NCBI RefSeq assembly: GCF_042477335.2
Contig: NC_091245.1
Coordinates: forward strand, 118,702,501 to 118,766,500
Direction of reading: 5' to 3'
Length of the DNA: 64,000 nucleotides
Source: Ovis canadensis
Lineage: Eukaryota; Chordata; Mammalia; Artiodactyla; Bovidae
The position numbers were made by a program, and so were the translations under genes. A model generated the notes under the pieces. That model ran no database searches. It was not told the DNA's origin and saw only the letters and a list, made by a program, of their open reading frames with translations. Below, piece by piece: positions 22,801-33,775 of the stretch (positions are counted from its first letter, which is position 1; the number at the start of each line of letters is the position of its first letter).

Positions 22801-22965
22801 AAGCCCACATGATTATAGGTTCTGATATCACATTTTACATCTAATTGTTTTCTGTGTCTCTTTATTGCTTATTGTGGATACAGGTGGTTTTTACTACTTT
22901 TGCCTGTGAACCTCCCTACTAGATTGTGAGTGTTGATTTCCTACCTTTACTGTAGGTTTGCCTTT
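22801..22965 (-). mobile_element. Antisense L1, segment 6 (short)
   Basis: About 165 bases of T-rich antisense L1 text between two BovB insertions. TTTGCCTTT at 22957-22965 is duplicated at 23628-23636. Part of ORF2's N-terminal side seems lost between segments 5 and 6. Confidence 0.7.
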
Positions 22966-23627
22966 CAGTTCAGTTCAGTTCAGTCGCTCAGTCGTGTCCG
23001 ACTCTTTGCGACCCCATGAATTGCAGCATGCCAGGCCTCCCTGTCCATCACCAACTTATGGAGTTTACTCACCCACGTCCATCGAGTCAGTGATGCCATC
23101 CAGCCATCTCATCCTCTGTCATCCCCTTCTCCTACTACCCCCAATCCCTCCAAGCATCAGGGTCTTTTCCAATGAGTTCACTCTTCACATGAGGTGGCCA
23201 AAGTACTGGAGTTTCAGCTTCAGCATCATTCCCTCCAAAGAAATCCCAGGGCTGATTTCCTTCAGAATGGACTGGTTGGATCTCCTTGCAGTCCAAGGGA
23301 CTCTCAAGACTCTTCTCCAACACCACACTTCAAAAGCATCAATTCTTCAGCGCTCAGCCTTCTTCACAGTCCAACTCTCACATCCATACATGACCACTGG
23401 AAAAACCACAGCCTTGACTAGACGGACCTTAGTCGGCAAAGTAATGTCTCTGCTTTTCAATATACTATCTAGGTTGGTCATAACTTTTCTTCCAAGGAGT
23501 AAATGTCTTTTAATTTCATGGCTGAAGTCACCATCTGCAGTGATTTTGGAACCCCCCAAAATAAAGTCTGACACTGTTTCCCCATCTATTTCCCATGAAG
23601 TGATGGGACCGGATGCCATGATCTTCA
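22966..23627 (-). mobile_element. BovB LINE 3' part, antisense, in the L1
   Basis: The BovB tail (ttcag)n is at the left and the element runs to 'gatgccatgatcttcat'. The + strand shows a 228-codon open frame (22958-23644) and the - strand BovB coding motifs [12 protein letters not shown] and KSRDITLPTKV. It has an exact 9-bp duplication, TTTGCCTTT. Confidence 0.93.
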
Positions 23628-23636
23628 TTTGCCTTT

Positions 23637-24878
23637 ACTGGTGAGCTTTTCCATTTTGTAATTTTTTTGTTTCCAGCTGTGTCCTTTTTTTCTGCTTAGA
23701 AATTTCCATTAGCATTTGTCATAAAGTTAATTTGATGATGCTAAATTCTTTTCCTTTTACTTGTCTGTAAAGCTTTTTATTTCCCCATCAAATCTGAAAG
23801 ACACTTACTCTTATAGTTTTCTTCATTGAAGGTTTTTCCCTTTAATCACTTTAAATATATCATGCCAATGCCTTCTGATCTGCAGAATTTCTACTGAAAA
23901 ACTCAGCTGATAGCTTTATAGGGATTTTCTTGTATGTTATTTGTTGCATTTCTCTTGTTATTTTTAATGATTTCTCCATCTTTGATTTTTATAAACTTGA
24001 TTACTATGTGTCTTGGCATGTTTCTCTTTGGGTTAATTCTGTACAGGACACTGTGTTAATCCTGTGTGAGACTTGGGTGACTGTTTCCTTTCCCATGTTG
24101 GGGAAGTTTTCAGCTATTATCTCATCATACACTTTCCCAGGCCCTTTCTCTCTTCTTCTGAGATTTGTATAAGGTGAATTTGGGGGCATTTGATGTTGTT
24201 CCAGAGGTCTCTTAAACTGCCTTTATATCTATGTATTCTTTTCTTTTTCATTCTATTCCATGGCAATGATTTCCACCACTCTTCCAGCTCACTGATCCAT
24301 TCTGCTGCTTCATTTATTCCGCTACTGATTCCTTCTAGTGTGTTTTTCATTTCAGTTATTATATTGTTCAACTCTATTTGATTGCTCTTTGCATTTTCTA
24401 ATTCTTTGCTAAAAACTTCTTGTAACTTTTTGCTCTGTGCATCTATTCTTCTCCTAAAATTTTGGCTCATCTTATGATTGTTATTCTGAACTTTTTTCTT
24501 AGATTTCTTGCTGTTCTTGGGTTTTATCTTGTTTCTTCATTTGGAACATATTCTTTTGCCATCTCATTTTCTTAAAAGTTCTAGTTATACTTTGATGTAT
24601 GTGGTAGGTTACATTACCCAACCTTGAAGAAGTGGCCCTCTGTATGGGGGTGTTCTATCTAGCTCAGCAATACACTCCCCTCTCATCACCCAAGGGCCAG
24701 CTGACCCCAGGGTGAGTTCAGCCCTGTGTTTGGGGACTCATTCCTTAGCTGTAAGCTCCTGGCTCTCTTGCTTCTGGTGTCTGCCCCTGGCCCAGATGCT
24801 TGTGCAGGCTTTCCGGTGTGGTAGGTCCATGCCTGCCCACTGGTGGGTGAAGCTGGGTCTTGGCCCTCTGATGGGCAG
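23637..24878 (-). mobile_element. Antisense L1, segment 7 (ORF1 and start of 5' UTR)
   Basis: The - strand frame 24470-24117 reads like L1 ORF1p: EMKNTLEGISSGINEAAEWISELE (coiled-coil/RRM linker region, quoted in part), then SLRDLWNNIKCPQIHLI. It is broken by frameshifts and stops. From about 24480 the sequence is GC-richer 5' UTR. GGGCAG at 24873-24878 is duplicated at 26161-26166. Confidence 0.82.
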
Positions 24879-26160
24879 TGCCAGGAGCCAGCATGAGGAA
24901 TCCCGCCCATGGCAAAGGTCATGAGGAAGGAAGCCCAACAAAACACAAAGGCGTGATCTGGCTTTGGGGGTTCCCCCTGAGTTTTCCTGGACATCTACCC
25001 CCCAAAACCAGAGTCTGTCTGCTTTATTACTGTGCTTTTCACTCTTCTGACATTCTCTGGAAAAAAGTTAATTCAGGGCTTCAGTCTCCTGCATCAGCTC
25101 AAACCCCTTTGATAGCTCTCTAACTTGCCTGACAGGTTCCCCCGGACTTTTTACAACTTGTGAATTGCTTACAGCCCCCCAACCGAGAAAGGCACAAAGC
25201 TTAAAGCATCTTAAAGATACAGAGCCTTTTCTAAAGAGCTAAAAATATATATTGGTGACGGGTTTTCACTGTTGAGTCAATGACTGCTGCAGGCCTCCAT
25301 TTTCTTTATCTTTTAGGCACCTGAAGGATATTAATCAATGTAATTGGGATATAGAAATAGGAATATAGTAGTTTTGATGTTAGCAACACTAGACTTTTGA
25401 GTTAATTATTTTTCTTTGTTATAAATCACTGTACTCCTTTTACTTATTATAAATTGTTGTATCTTTGCTATGTAAGAATGTAACTTTATTTAGTGCTTTC
25501 TGAGAGTGGCACCAGACTTTGGGAAGAACAACACTGTTAGGAAAAATAAGTCTTCTGGTTGACAAATCCTTATCAGAAAAGGGCCGTAAAATGTTAATTG
25601 GCCTTCTGGCCAGAAGATGATGTAAATCACCTAAGACTTGTGTATACAACTAAGTATGCAGAGAGAAAAGCCTGGTCTCGATAAGAGTCAGGGCTGCTGA
25701 CGCTGCATAATTCTATATTATCCATTGATGTCTATGTACAAAAAAATGTATAAAAGGCCTTTCTGGACAATAGAGGATGGGCAAGTCGCTGGGCTGGTTT
25801 CCCCCATGTCTCCTCTTTACTCTATTTTCTGGCTGAATTCCCATCTGGGGCATGGAGGCTCACCATGTCTACTTACTTGCCAGGGCTTCTAAGATCTGTG
25901 AGAGAGGGAGCCCAAGGTGGGGCACTCTCCGCTATTCAAATGGATGCTGGTGGCCTAATGTAGATGGTGCAAACTTCTTGTCCTAAAAGTTTTATTGGCT
26001 TTCCATGTAAACCAAGTTATTCAGACTCTTTTTGCCACTAAATTTTCCTACTATACTATTTCTTCTTAATTTCTTTTATATTTCAAAATAAATAAGTCTT
26101 TCCTCGCCTATGCTGTTCACCCTTCGAATTCCCTGGATCCACTGGGGCAGGACCCTGGCA
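24879..26160 (+). mobile_element. Solo ERV LTR (BTLTR1-like), 1282 bp, in the L1 5' UTR
   Basis: Begins TGCCAGGAGCCAGC and ends GGCAGGACCCTGGCA. GGGCAG lies at 24873-24878 and 26161-26166. TATAAAAG at 25749 and AATAAA at 26087 are in + orientation. Same family as the LTRs at 2687 and 20284. No internal viral genes. Confidence 0.9.
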
Positions 26161-26880
26161 GGGCAGGGCTGTGTCAAGGAGCAAGTCTATAGGTGGCTGT
26201 GGGCTCTGGAATTCTTTAGGTAGCCTGTCTGCTGATGGCTGGGGCCAGGTCTTGGTGCTAATGTTCCACAAGATGTCTGCTTCCATGATAGCTTAGGCAG
26301 ATGAACACTTCCTAACATCTCCACCATCAGTGCCCATGCCCCAGGGGTAAATGACAGCCACCTTCTGCCTCCTCAGGAGACCCTCCAAGCCCAGAAGGAG
26401 GTCTGACCCGGGTTCCTATGAAGTCACTGCTTTTGCCTTAGGTCCTAATGCACACAAGACCATACATGCACCCTCCAGGAGTGGAATGTCTATCCCCCCA
26501 GTCCTATGGAGCTCCTGTGCTCAAGCCCTACTGACCTTCAAAACCAAATGTGCTGGTGTCTCCTTTTTCTCATGCTGGGCCTGCAGGCTGCAGAGCCTGA
26601 CATGGTCCTTAGAACTCTCATTCCCATGGAGAACTTCTGTAATTTATTCTCCAGTTTGTGGGTTGCCTGCCTGGGTGGTACAGCATTTGGTTATACCACA
26701 AGTGCACCCCTATTTACCATCTCGTGTGGTTTCTATTATATGTCTTTGGGGGTAAAATGCCTCTTTTGGTAAGTTCCAGTCTTTTTATCGATGGTTATTC
26801 AGCAGTTAATTGTAATTTTGACGAGCTTATGAGCAGAGGTGAGCTCAAGTCCTGCTCTGCCATCTTATCCCAAAGTCCCA
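26161..26880 (-). mobile_element. Antisense L1, segment 8 (5' UTR and 5' end)
   Basis: GC-moderate sequence that continues segment 7 and ends at 'ctctgccatcttatcccaaagtccc', the complement of the typical mammalian L1 start. The L1 thus keeps both its 3' and 5' ends, although internal parts of ORF2 are missing. Confidence 0.7.
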
Positions 26881-27817
26881 TCTTTCTTATCATTTAGTCC
26901 ATAATGCCTCATTCACAATTCTGAAACCCAAAAATCTCTGAAAACCGAGTTTTTCTATGGCTCATTTCTATAACTTTATAATGGTGAAACTTGGCCTAAA
27001 TTGATGTAGATTATATATAGTTTTTATTTATCCTGCTTAACGTGAATGATCATACATCTAACTGCAGAACCAGAAATGTATTTGATTATGGGGTGCTGCC
27101 CCCAACTCTGCTAGGGTGTTTTATACTACACAATATATGTACTAGTAACTTTCTAAACTTCAAACAATTCTGAATTCTCAAACACATCTGGCTCCAAAGT
27201 TTTTAGATCTACACCTTGCTAAAAGGAGCAAGCAGCAGCCAACTCACCCTAAAATTCTGGCTCTTTCCAACTGCTTCTTCCATAACTACAGGCTCAGGAG
27301 AAACTTGTAACTGCCTTCCTGGTTATATCAGAAAGTGTTGTACCAACGGCATTTCCCTCAGATAACAATGATCTAAAGCTCTCCATTTCCTCACTGCATG
27401 CTGCCAAACTGCTAAGTCAGTGCTACATATTTTTGACTTTTATTATAGCAGCACCTCCTCCTCATTCTGATTTCTAAATTTTTAGAGTAGTCTGAAGTGC
27501 TGCAATAAGACAGAATACCAAAGTGAAATGGCTTAATCAAAATAAACCGTTATTTCTCATTCATGTAACATCCTGGGAAAGCTATTCCAAGTTGGCAAGC
27601 AGCTCTCTTCATAGAATCATGCAGGCCCAAGGCTGATAGCAGCTCTACCATCTAAGGCTATTCTGGTCATTGCCATTCTAGCTCAGGAGAAGCAAGAAAG
27701 GAAAGTGCAGGTAGTCTTCTGGGTCAGGTCTGGAAACAGCAGACCTCAGCTTCTGTTTACACTGCATTGCTCACACAGCCACACCTGACCACAAGAGAGG
27801 TTAAGAAATGAAGTATA
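26881..27817. other. Old repeat-like AT-rich DNA, no gene recognised
   Basis: 26900-27215 and 27490-27800 look like ancient mammalian repeats but I cannot name them. No exon signals supported by context. Confidence 0.35.
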
Positions 27818-27948
27818 GGGGATCCCCTGGTGGCCCGGTAGTCAGGACGCTGTGCTTTCACTGTCAAGGGCATGAGTTTAATCCATGGTCAGGGGACTAA
27901 GATCCCACAGACCACATGGCATGGCCGAAAAATAAATAAAAATAAATG
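27818..27948 (+). mobile_element. CHR-type SINE
   Basis: 'ggggatcccctggtggcccg', then 'ggacgctgtgctttcactgt' and 'ggactaagatcccacagacc', ending in an A-rich (aaat)n tail. Confidence 0.9.
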
Positions 27949-29049
27949 AAATGGAGCTGGACAATCTTTGCCAGCTACCATTTATGTACAACCAAACATT
28001 CCTGATCACACTTGTTCTAGCCAAGGATGAGCTTGGCTAGGTTATTTTTTGGGATTTTTAGGGATACAAAATATGGCAGAAATGGAAAAGGAGGGGCTAG
28101 TGATCCCTGTTAAGGCCAGGGGAAGGATTTGGGGAAAATCTGGAAGAGAGGAATGAATGAGAACATCTGTGACGTATGAGGAATATAAACACAAGTTGGA
28201 AATGAAGCTTTTCAGAGTCACACTGTAAACTGAAGTGCAGTTTGTGGTATTCAGGAGAAATGCAAAAAAGAACCTGAATACTTTTGAAATTGTTTTTTGA
28301 CTAATGAGTTATTTAGTTGGTAGCAACACGACTTGAAGCCACGATGGGTCATAGATTTACATGTGCAATAAGATGCTAAACTGGAAGTTTTGATTGAGAC
28401 ATGAGATAGCAAAGTAAAAGGAGAGAGAGAATATCATGCAGAGAGGTGTGAGCAGGCTTCCAAAACCCAGTTAAATGAGTAATGCCTATCAAAGGTACAA
28501 AAGGGTTTGAGGGGTTGAGGATCAGAAAGGACTTAGGAAAAGTCTTCTGTATTGAAGTTCCAGCCTACAACAAAGGGGTGTGTATAAGCGAGTGGTGCTT
28601 CCTGTGTACCTCAAGCATGGTGGGATCACCTTTAAGGACACTGCTTTCAGAGCTTATTAGATGTTCCCTGGAGGGAGGGCTGTGTATTTTTTGGTGTGGA
28701 GAATGATAAGTTGAATAGATGAAAGAGCAGACTGCACTGGAAGCCAGCTTGCCTCCCTAATGAGGGTAAACGGTGAGCAAGTGCTGCTGGGGACCTCATG
28801 GAGGCCACCACAGGGAGAGGAAGTGGGCTGCAGCCCATCCAAATTCTGACCAGCAAGGGTCTCCTTGAAGGATGGTGGAAAGCCTACTGAAAGTCTGACC
28901 AAAGACACCACAGGAAAACCGGAGGCTGAGAGAATGATGGACATAACCTGTATTGTGAGAAGAGCCAGCAGAGATGCTGCTGGAGAAGCCAGGAGAAAGG
29001 CCCACAGAGAGTCAACCATAATGACCTACCTGACCCACAGAGTTCTCAC
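27949..29049. other. No gene recognised
   Basis: Mixed-composition intergenic DNA. Short frames on both strands around 28650-29020 lack splice or homology support. Confidence 0.4.
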
Positions 29050-29240
29050 CTGTTCACTCATTCAACAGATATGTATTGAGCACCTACTGCATGCCAGAAA
29101 ATGCTCCAGGCCCTCCAGCATGTATCAGTAAGCGGTGGAGCCTGTGTTCTTTAAAGAAACAGCAGGGGAGGGAAGACAAACAGTAACAAACGACATGATG
29201 AATATATGAATTATAGAGTATGATAGATGTTGAAAAGTGT
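29050..29240 (+). mobile_element. Ancient mammalian repeat (family not assigned)
   Basis: 'cattcaacagatatgtattgagcacctactgcatgcc' in content, then a short segment 'ggagggaagacaaacagtaac'. Same signature as 1535-1690. Confidence 0.5.
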
Positions 29241-29339
29241 TAGAGGGGATAAGATAGGAGTCATACTTATTTAAATGTACATATATAAATTTTATATTTA
29301 AAAATATTTTTAACAGGGAAAGGATAATGGTAGTTGCAT

Positions 29340-29600
29340 TTTTTCAACTTTTAAATTTATAACAATTCCAAACTTATAGAAAAGTTTTAAGAATATTACA
29401 GAGAACTCCCATATGCCTCCTATGTTCATATATAAGTACATATTACATATTATCTATATATTATCAGTACAGCTCACAGTCTTATTTAATGAACTGTAGC
29501 TTATTACTATCCGTATTTATGTTAAAAATCAAAATTTCTTACCACGTCTTTACTTTTTAGCACAACAAAAATTTCCTAGGCTACCCTGGTCTTCAGCCAT
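29340..29600 (+). mobile_element. Ancient repeat ('agaactcccatatgcc' type), family not assigned
   Basis: The text 'cttatagaaaagttttaaga' plus 'agagaactcccatatgcc' is a known mammalian repeat phrase. A related degraded copy is at 55260-55400 (gcagaaaagttgaaaaaatt). Confidence 0.4.
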
Positions 29601-29649
29601 TTCTGCAGAATCCCTGGCTTCCCCTAGTGGGGAGTGGCATTTGTGTATT

Positions 29650-29972
29650 TGATTTCTTTTTGGCTGCACTAGGTCTTGGTTGCTGGTCAGAGGCTCTCTC
29701 TAGCTGCAGAGCACAGACTGTAGGTGCAGGGGCTCAGCGGCTGTGGAACGCAGGCTCTAGGGCTCAGGGTCTTCTTTAAATGCAGCATGTAGGCTCAGAT
29801 GGTCTGGCTCTCCAGCTCTAGGGAAGGGGCTCAGCAGCTGCGGTGCATGGGCTTAGCTGCTCCATGGTGCACAGAATCTTCCTGTATCAGGGAAGTATCA
29901 GGGATCAAACCCATGCCCCCTGCCTTAGCAAGTGAATTCTTGCCCACTGTACCACCAGAAAAGCCCAGGAAT
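29650..29972 (-). mobile_element. CHR-type SINE, long copy, antisense
   Basis: On the + strand it starts 'ttctttttggctgcactagg' and ends 'gcccactgtaccaccagaaa', the reverse of a CHR SINE with its long body. Confidence 0.88.
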
Positions 29973-30141
29973 GGTATTTAGAAATCAAAACAATCAAGAT
30001 CTGGGTCCTACGTGTGTTCCTCGCTACTTGGATGTCATTATCCTTTCAGCAGACAAAGTTATAAATATTTGTATATATATATTTATATACATATACGCAT
30101 ATACTATGATCTGAATATTTGGGTCCCCTCTTCAAATTCAC

Positions 30142-31024
30142 CCTGCTTATTTAACTTATATGCAGAGTACATCATGAGAAATGCTTGGCTGGAGGAAGCA
30201 CAAGCTGGAATCAAGATTGCCGGGAGAAATATCAATAACCTCAGATATGTAGATGACACCACACTTATAGCAGAAAGTGAAGAAGAACTAAAGAGCCTCT
30301 TATGAAAGTGAAAGAGGAGAGTGAAAAAGTTGGCTTAAAGCTCAACATTCAGAAAATGAAGATCATGGCATCCGGTCCCATCACTTCACGGGAAATAGAT
30401 GGGGAAACAGTGGAAACAGTGGCTGACTTTATTTTTCTGGGCTCCAAAATCACTGCAGATGATGACTGCAGCCATGAAATTAAAAGACGCTTACTCCTTG
30501 GAAGGAAAGTTATGACCAGCCTAGGTAGCATGTTAAAAAGCAGAGACATTACTTTGCCAACAAAGGTCCATCTAGTCAAGGCTGTTTTTCCAGTGGTCAT
30601 GTATGGATGTGAGAGTTGGACTATAAAGAAAGCTGAGCACCAAAGAATTGATGCTTTTTGAACTATAGTGTTGGAGAAGACTCTTGAGAGTCCCTTGGAC
30701 TGCAAGGAGATCCAACCAGTCCATCCTAAAGGAGATCAGTCCTGGGTGTTCATTGGAAGGACTGATGCTGAAGCTGAAACTCCAATACTTTGGCCACTTG
30801 ATGCAAAGAGCTGACTCATTTGAAAAGACCCTGATGCTGGGAGGGATTGGGGGCAGGAGGAGAAGGGGATGACAGAGGATGAGATGGTTGGATGGCATCA
30901 CCGACTCGATGGACGTGGGTTTGGGTGGACTCTGGGAGTTGGTGATGGACAGGGAGGCCTGGCGTGCTGTGGTTCGTGGGGTCGCAAGGAGTCAGACACA
31001 ACTGAGTGACTGAACTGAACTGAA
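30142..31024 (+). mobile_element. BovB LINE 3' part with a perfect 12-bp target duplication
   Basis: CTTCAAATTCAC flanks it at 30130-30141 and 31025-31036. Sense BovB runs from 'cctgcttatttaactt' to (ctgaa)n. Coding is broken: the YADD catalytic motif reads YVDD (near 30247) and there are frameshifts near 30302 and 30659. Confidence 0.95.
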
Positions 31025-31039
31025 CTTCAAATTCACGGG

Positions 31040-31270
31040 TTGAAATTCTAACTCCAAGTTGATGGTATTAGGTGATGGGGCCTTTGGGAAGTGATTAGGT
31101 CATAAGGGCAGAAAGAATAAAGTGAGAAATCTGAGACTCAGAAGAGGGCCCTCCCCGACCATGCTGGCACTCTGATTTTGGACATTCAGCCTCCAGAACG
31201 GTGAGAACTAAATTTCTGTTGTTTATGTAAGGCATCAGACTGTGGTATTTTGTTGCAGCAGTCCGAACAG
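31040..31270 (+). mobile_element. Ancient mammalian repeat (same family as 8085 and 37430)
   Basis: 'gatggggcctttgggaagtg', 'ccgaccatgctggcac', 'gcctccagaacggtgagaac' and 'gtggtattttgttgcagcag' occur in the order of a common mammalian repeat. Family not assigned. Confidence 0.55.
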
Positions 31271-32344
31271 ATCATACAAATATATACGTATATATATAAA
31301 CACGTGAAAATACGGGAGGTCACTCACATTTATTTGCCTGACTGATAAATGTGTATTTTTCCTTTTTCCCAAGAGAAAGAAGAGAGAAGTTGAGCCAGCT
31401 GTGTTCAGTTTATTCTTCCCAGAGTCACCCGTCAGGTTAAGCCATTCTTCCTCCCTGGGGACAGCCTGGGCAGGGGCAAAGAGGGGAACCAGGAGCCGCA
31501 GTAGTCGAGCTCTCTCCACCTGGAAGGAAAGTAGCGTGGAGATAGGTATGCTTTCCTGATTCTATTTCCCTAGTAAAAGATATCATTTTTATTTTTTATC
31601 TCCCTTCCTGTTTAAATATATGTATATTAAACAGTCTCTCCACTTCTTCCATCTACCCCTGGCTGGCCAAAGATTGCCTTCTTCAGTCATACCATTTCTT
31701 ACAGCATCAGATTTTCTCCTCATTTTTATAATAAATTATATACATTTACATATATATTTTTTATTTTTATAACAAAAAGCCTGTTGACCCTTTATTTTTC
31801 TACTTCCCCTCACAGCCAAACATTAAAAAAGAGTTGTGTATACACTGTTATCTCTGTTTCCTCATCTGCAATTCTTTTTTCAATCTACCTTTAGTCAAAC
31901 TTCCTTCCTTCCCCATCTCTCCTCTGACGCTGTCCTTGTTCACGTCACTTCTCTTTCCAAACCTTACTTGACCTTTCGGCACTATTTGCCAGCTGACCAC
32001 TCCTTCCTCCTCTGTCGTCTTGGTAACGTCATTCTCTCCTGGTTTCCCTCTGACCTCATAGGTAATGAACGCTTACCTTCTTGTTTTCCTATGCCAGTTC
32101 TTCCTGCTTGACCCACCTCCAAATGCTGAGGAGCCCAACAGTAGGGATCTCTATCCAGACCCCATTCTATTCCATCTGTGTGTGACTTTAAATACCATCC
32201 ATGTGTCTTTCATTTCTAAAAGTGTGCCTCACGCTCACACTGGGAGCCAGACTCTTAGGGTAACTATCTTCTCCTGGATATCTAAGAGGTATCTCAAAAT
32301 AAGACATAGTGGAAGAGACCAGCTGGTTGGTCACCAAGTCCTTT
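31271..32344. other. No gene recognised; pyrimidine-rich stretch
   Basis: 31840-32110 is C/T-rich and gives long frames on the + strand; there is no coding evidence beyond that. AT-rich around 31560-31780. Confidence 0.4.
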
Positions 32345-32510
32345 TTAATACATGTTTATTTATTGGCTGCACCAGGCCTTAGTTGCATCATCTTTGTCGT
32401 GGCAGGTGGAATTTTTAGCTGTGGCTCTACTTCCCTGATCTGGAATCAAACCTGGGCCCCCTGCACTGGGAGCATGGTGTCTTAGCCACTGGACCAACAA
32501 GGAAGTCCTG
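32345..32510 (-). mobile_element. CHR-type SINE, antisense
   Basis: 'tttatttattggctgcacca', 'ttccctgatctggaatcaaa', 'cttagccactggaccaacaa' are the reverse of a CHR SINE. Confidence 0.88.
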
Positions 32511-33639
32511 TTGAGCTCCCAGCCAAGCATTTCCTAGCTTCCCCTGCAGCCAGATGTAGCTCTAGAGCAGGACAGAGTCACAAGATAGAGCTTAGATTCA
32601 TGAGTCAGTACACAAACATCACCCACTGAATACCCACATTGAACTGTTTTATCAACAAGAAAAGAAAACTCTATTGTGTTCTGCCATTGCTATTTTGAGG
32701 TTACTTGTTCAACAGCAATTAGCTTACCCAGACTATTAGAGATGTCAAAAGCTGAGCTTGACTCCCTTACCCAAATTCTTTCCCCCATCAACTTGATAAT
32801 TCCTCGAAAACTGATTCTGCTGAAAGACAAAAGCCTTGATTTCTTCCTTTTCCTTATCCACACATCCAGCCTACAAGCAAGCTCTCTTGGTTCTATCTCT
32901 GTATTATTCCAGTTTTGCTAAAGTAACTTACAAACTCAGACTTGCAGTGAGTTACAGTAAATATTTATGTCTCATGCAGAAGTTGGCAAGCTGGTTGTGC
33001 TTGTGCTAGGCTTGGCTGACCTTGTTTGTCTTCAGCAAAGTTTGGCTCCATATTGCAAATCAGGTTTGGGTCTGCAAGCCATGTATCCCATTCTGGGACT
33101 CTGAGTGAAGAAGCAATGCTTCCTGAAAAATGTTCTTGTCATGGTGGATGACAGAAGCACAAAAGAGACAACAGAAGTCATTCCTGCCTCCTAAAGCTTC
33201 AGGTTAAAATCTCAGTCACAATCTGTGACTTATCTTGCTTTCACTGTCTACTAAAGTAGAGTTCTATTACTTCCTGGTATCTAGTAGACACTCAACGAAT
33301 GCTTACGAAACTAAAGTTAAATGAGAAGATTCTGGAAAAGCAGTTTAAAGCTAGACTGTTAAAGAATCTTGGAATATTGTGTAGGAGAGTTTGGACTTCA
33401 TTCTAAAGCTATACATCAGTCACCAAAGGAGAGGTCTGCTTTGAAAAGGTAACTATGACGGTTTCTGGGTGATGAATGTTTAAAGAGAAGCCAGTTAAAA
33501 GGTTACAGTCATTGTCTAGGTTAGAGGAGACTTGAAGCCCAAACTAGGGCAGAGGAACTAGAAAGGTGACTGCTTTGAGGTGTCATCAATAAAAATCAGT
33601 TAGTAAGAGCATTAATTAAGTGCCCTTAGTAGGCTCAGG
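32511..33639. other. Old repeat-like DNA, no gene recognised
   Basis: 32930-33230 and 33330-33580 look like ancient repeats of unassigned families; 33225-33312 ends like an L2 3' end (agtagacactcaacgaatgc). No exons supported. Confidence 0.35.
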
Positions 33640-33775
33640 CTTCATGCTATCTTTACAGGAGCCAAGCAAAATAGTTATTAGTATACTAAATTTACTTTAA
33701 AAAAAAAAAAGCTTCAGAGAACTTATACAATTCCCCTGTACCTCACCCAGAATCACACTGCTAAATAAAACACTA
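33640..33775 (-). mobile_element. MIR SINE remnant
   Basis: Weak match in order to the reverse MIR body ('atgctatctttacagg', 'cccagaatcacactgctaaa'). An A run at 33698-33710 breaks it. Confidence 0.45.

Noticed and set aside
22958..23644. 228-codon + strand frame
   Set aside because: It is the antisense shadow of BovB coding sequence; the same shadow recurs in other antisense copies (1861-2466).
2687..26160. Complete endogenous provirus between the LTRs
   Set aside because: Each LTR has its own 6-bp duplication and the DNA between them is L1 and BovB, with no gag, pol or env; they are independent solo LTRs.
31836..32382. C/T-rich frames suggesting a small secreted protein
   Set aside because: Pyrimidine bias removes stops; there are no paired splice sites and the end runs into a CHR SINE.
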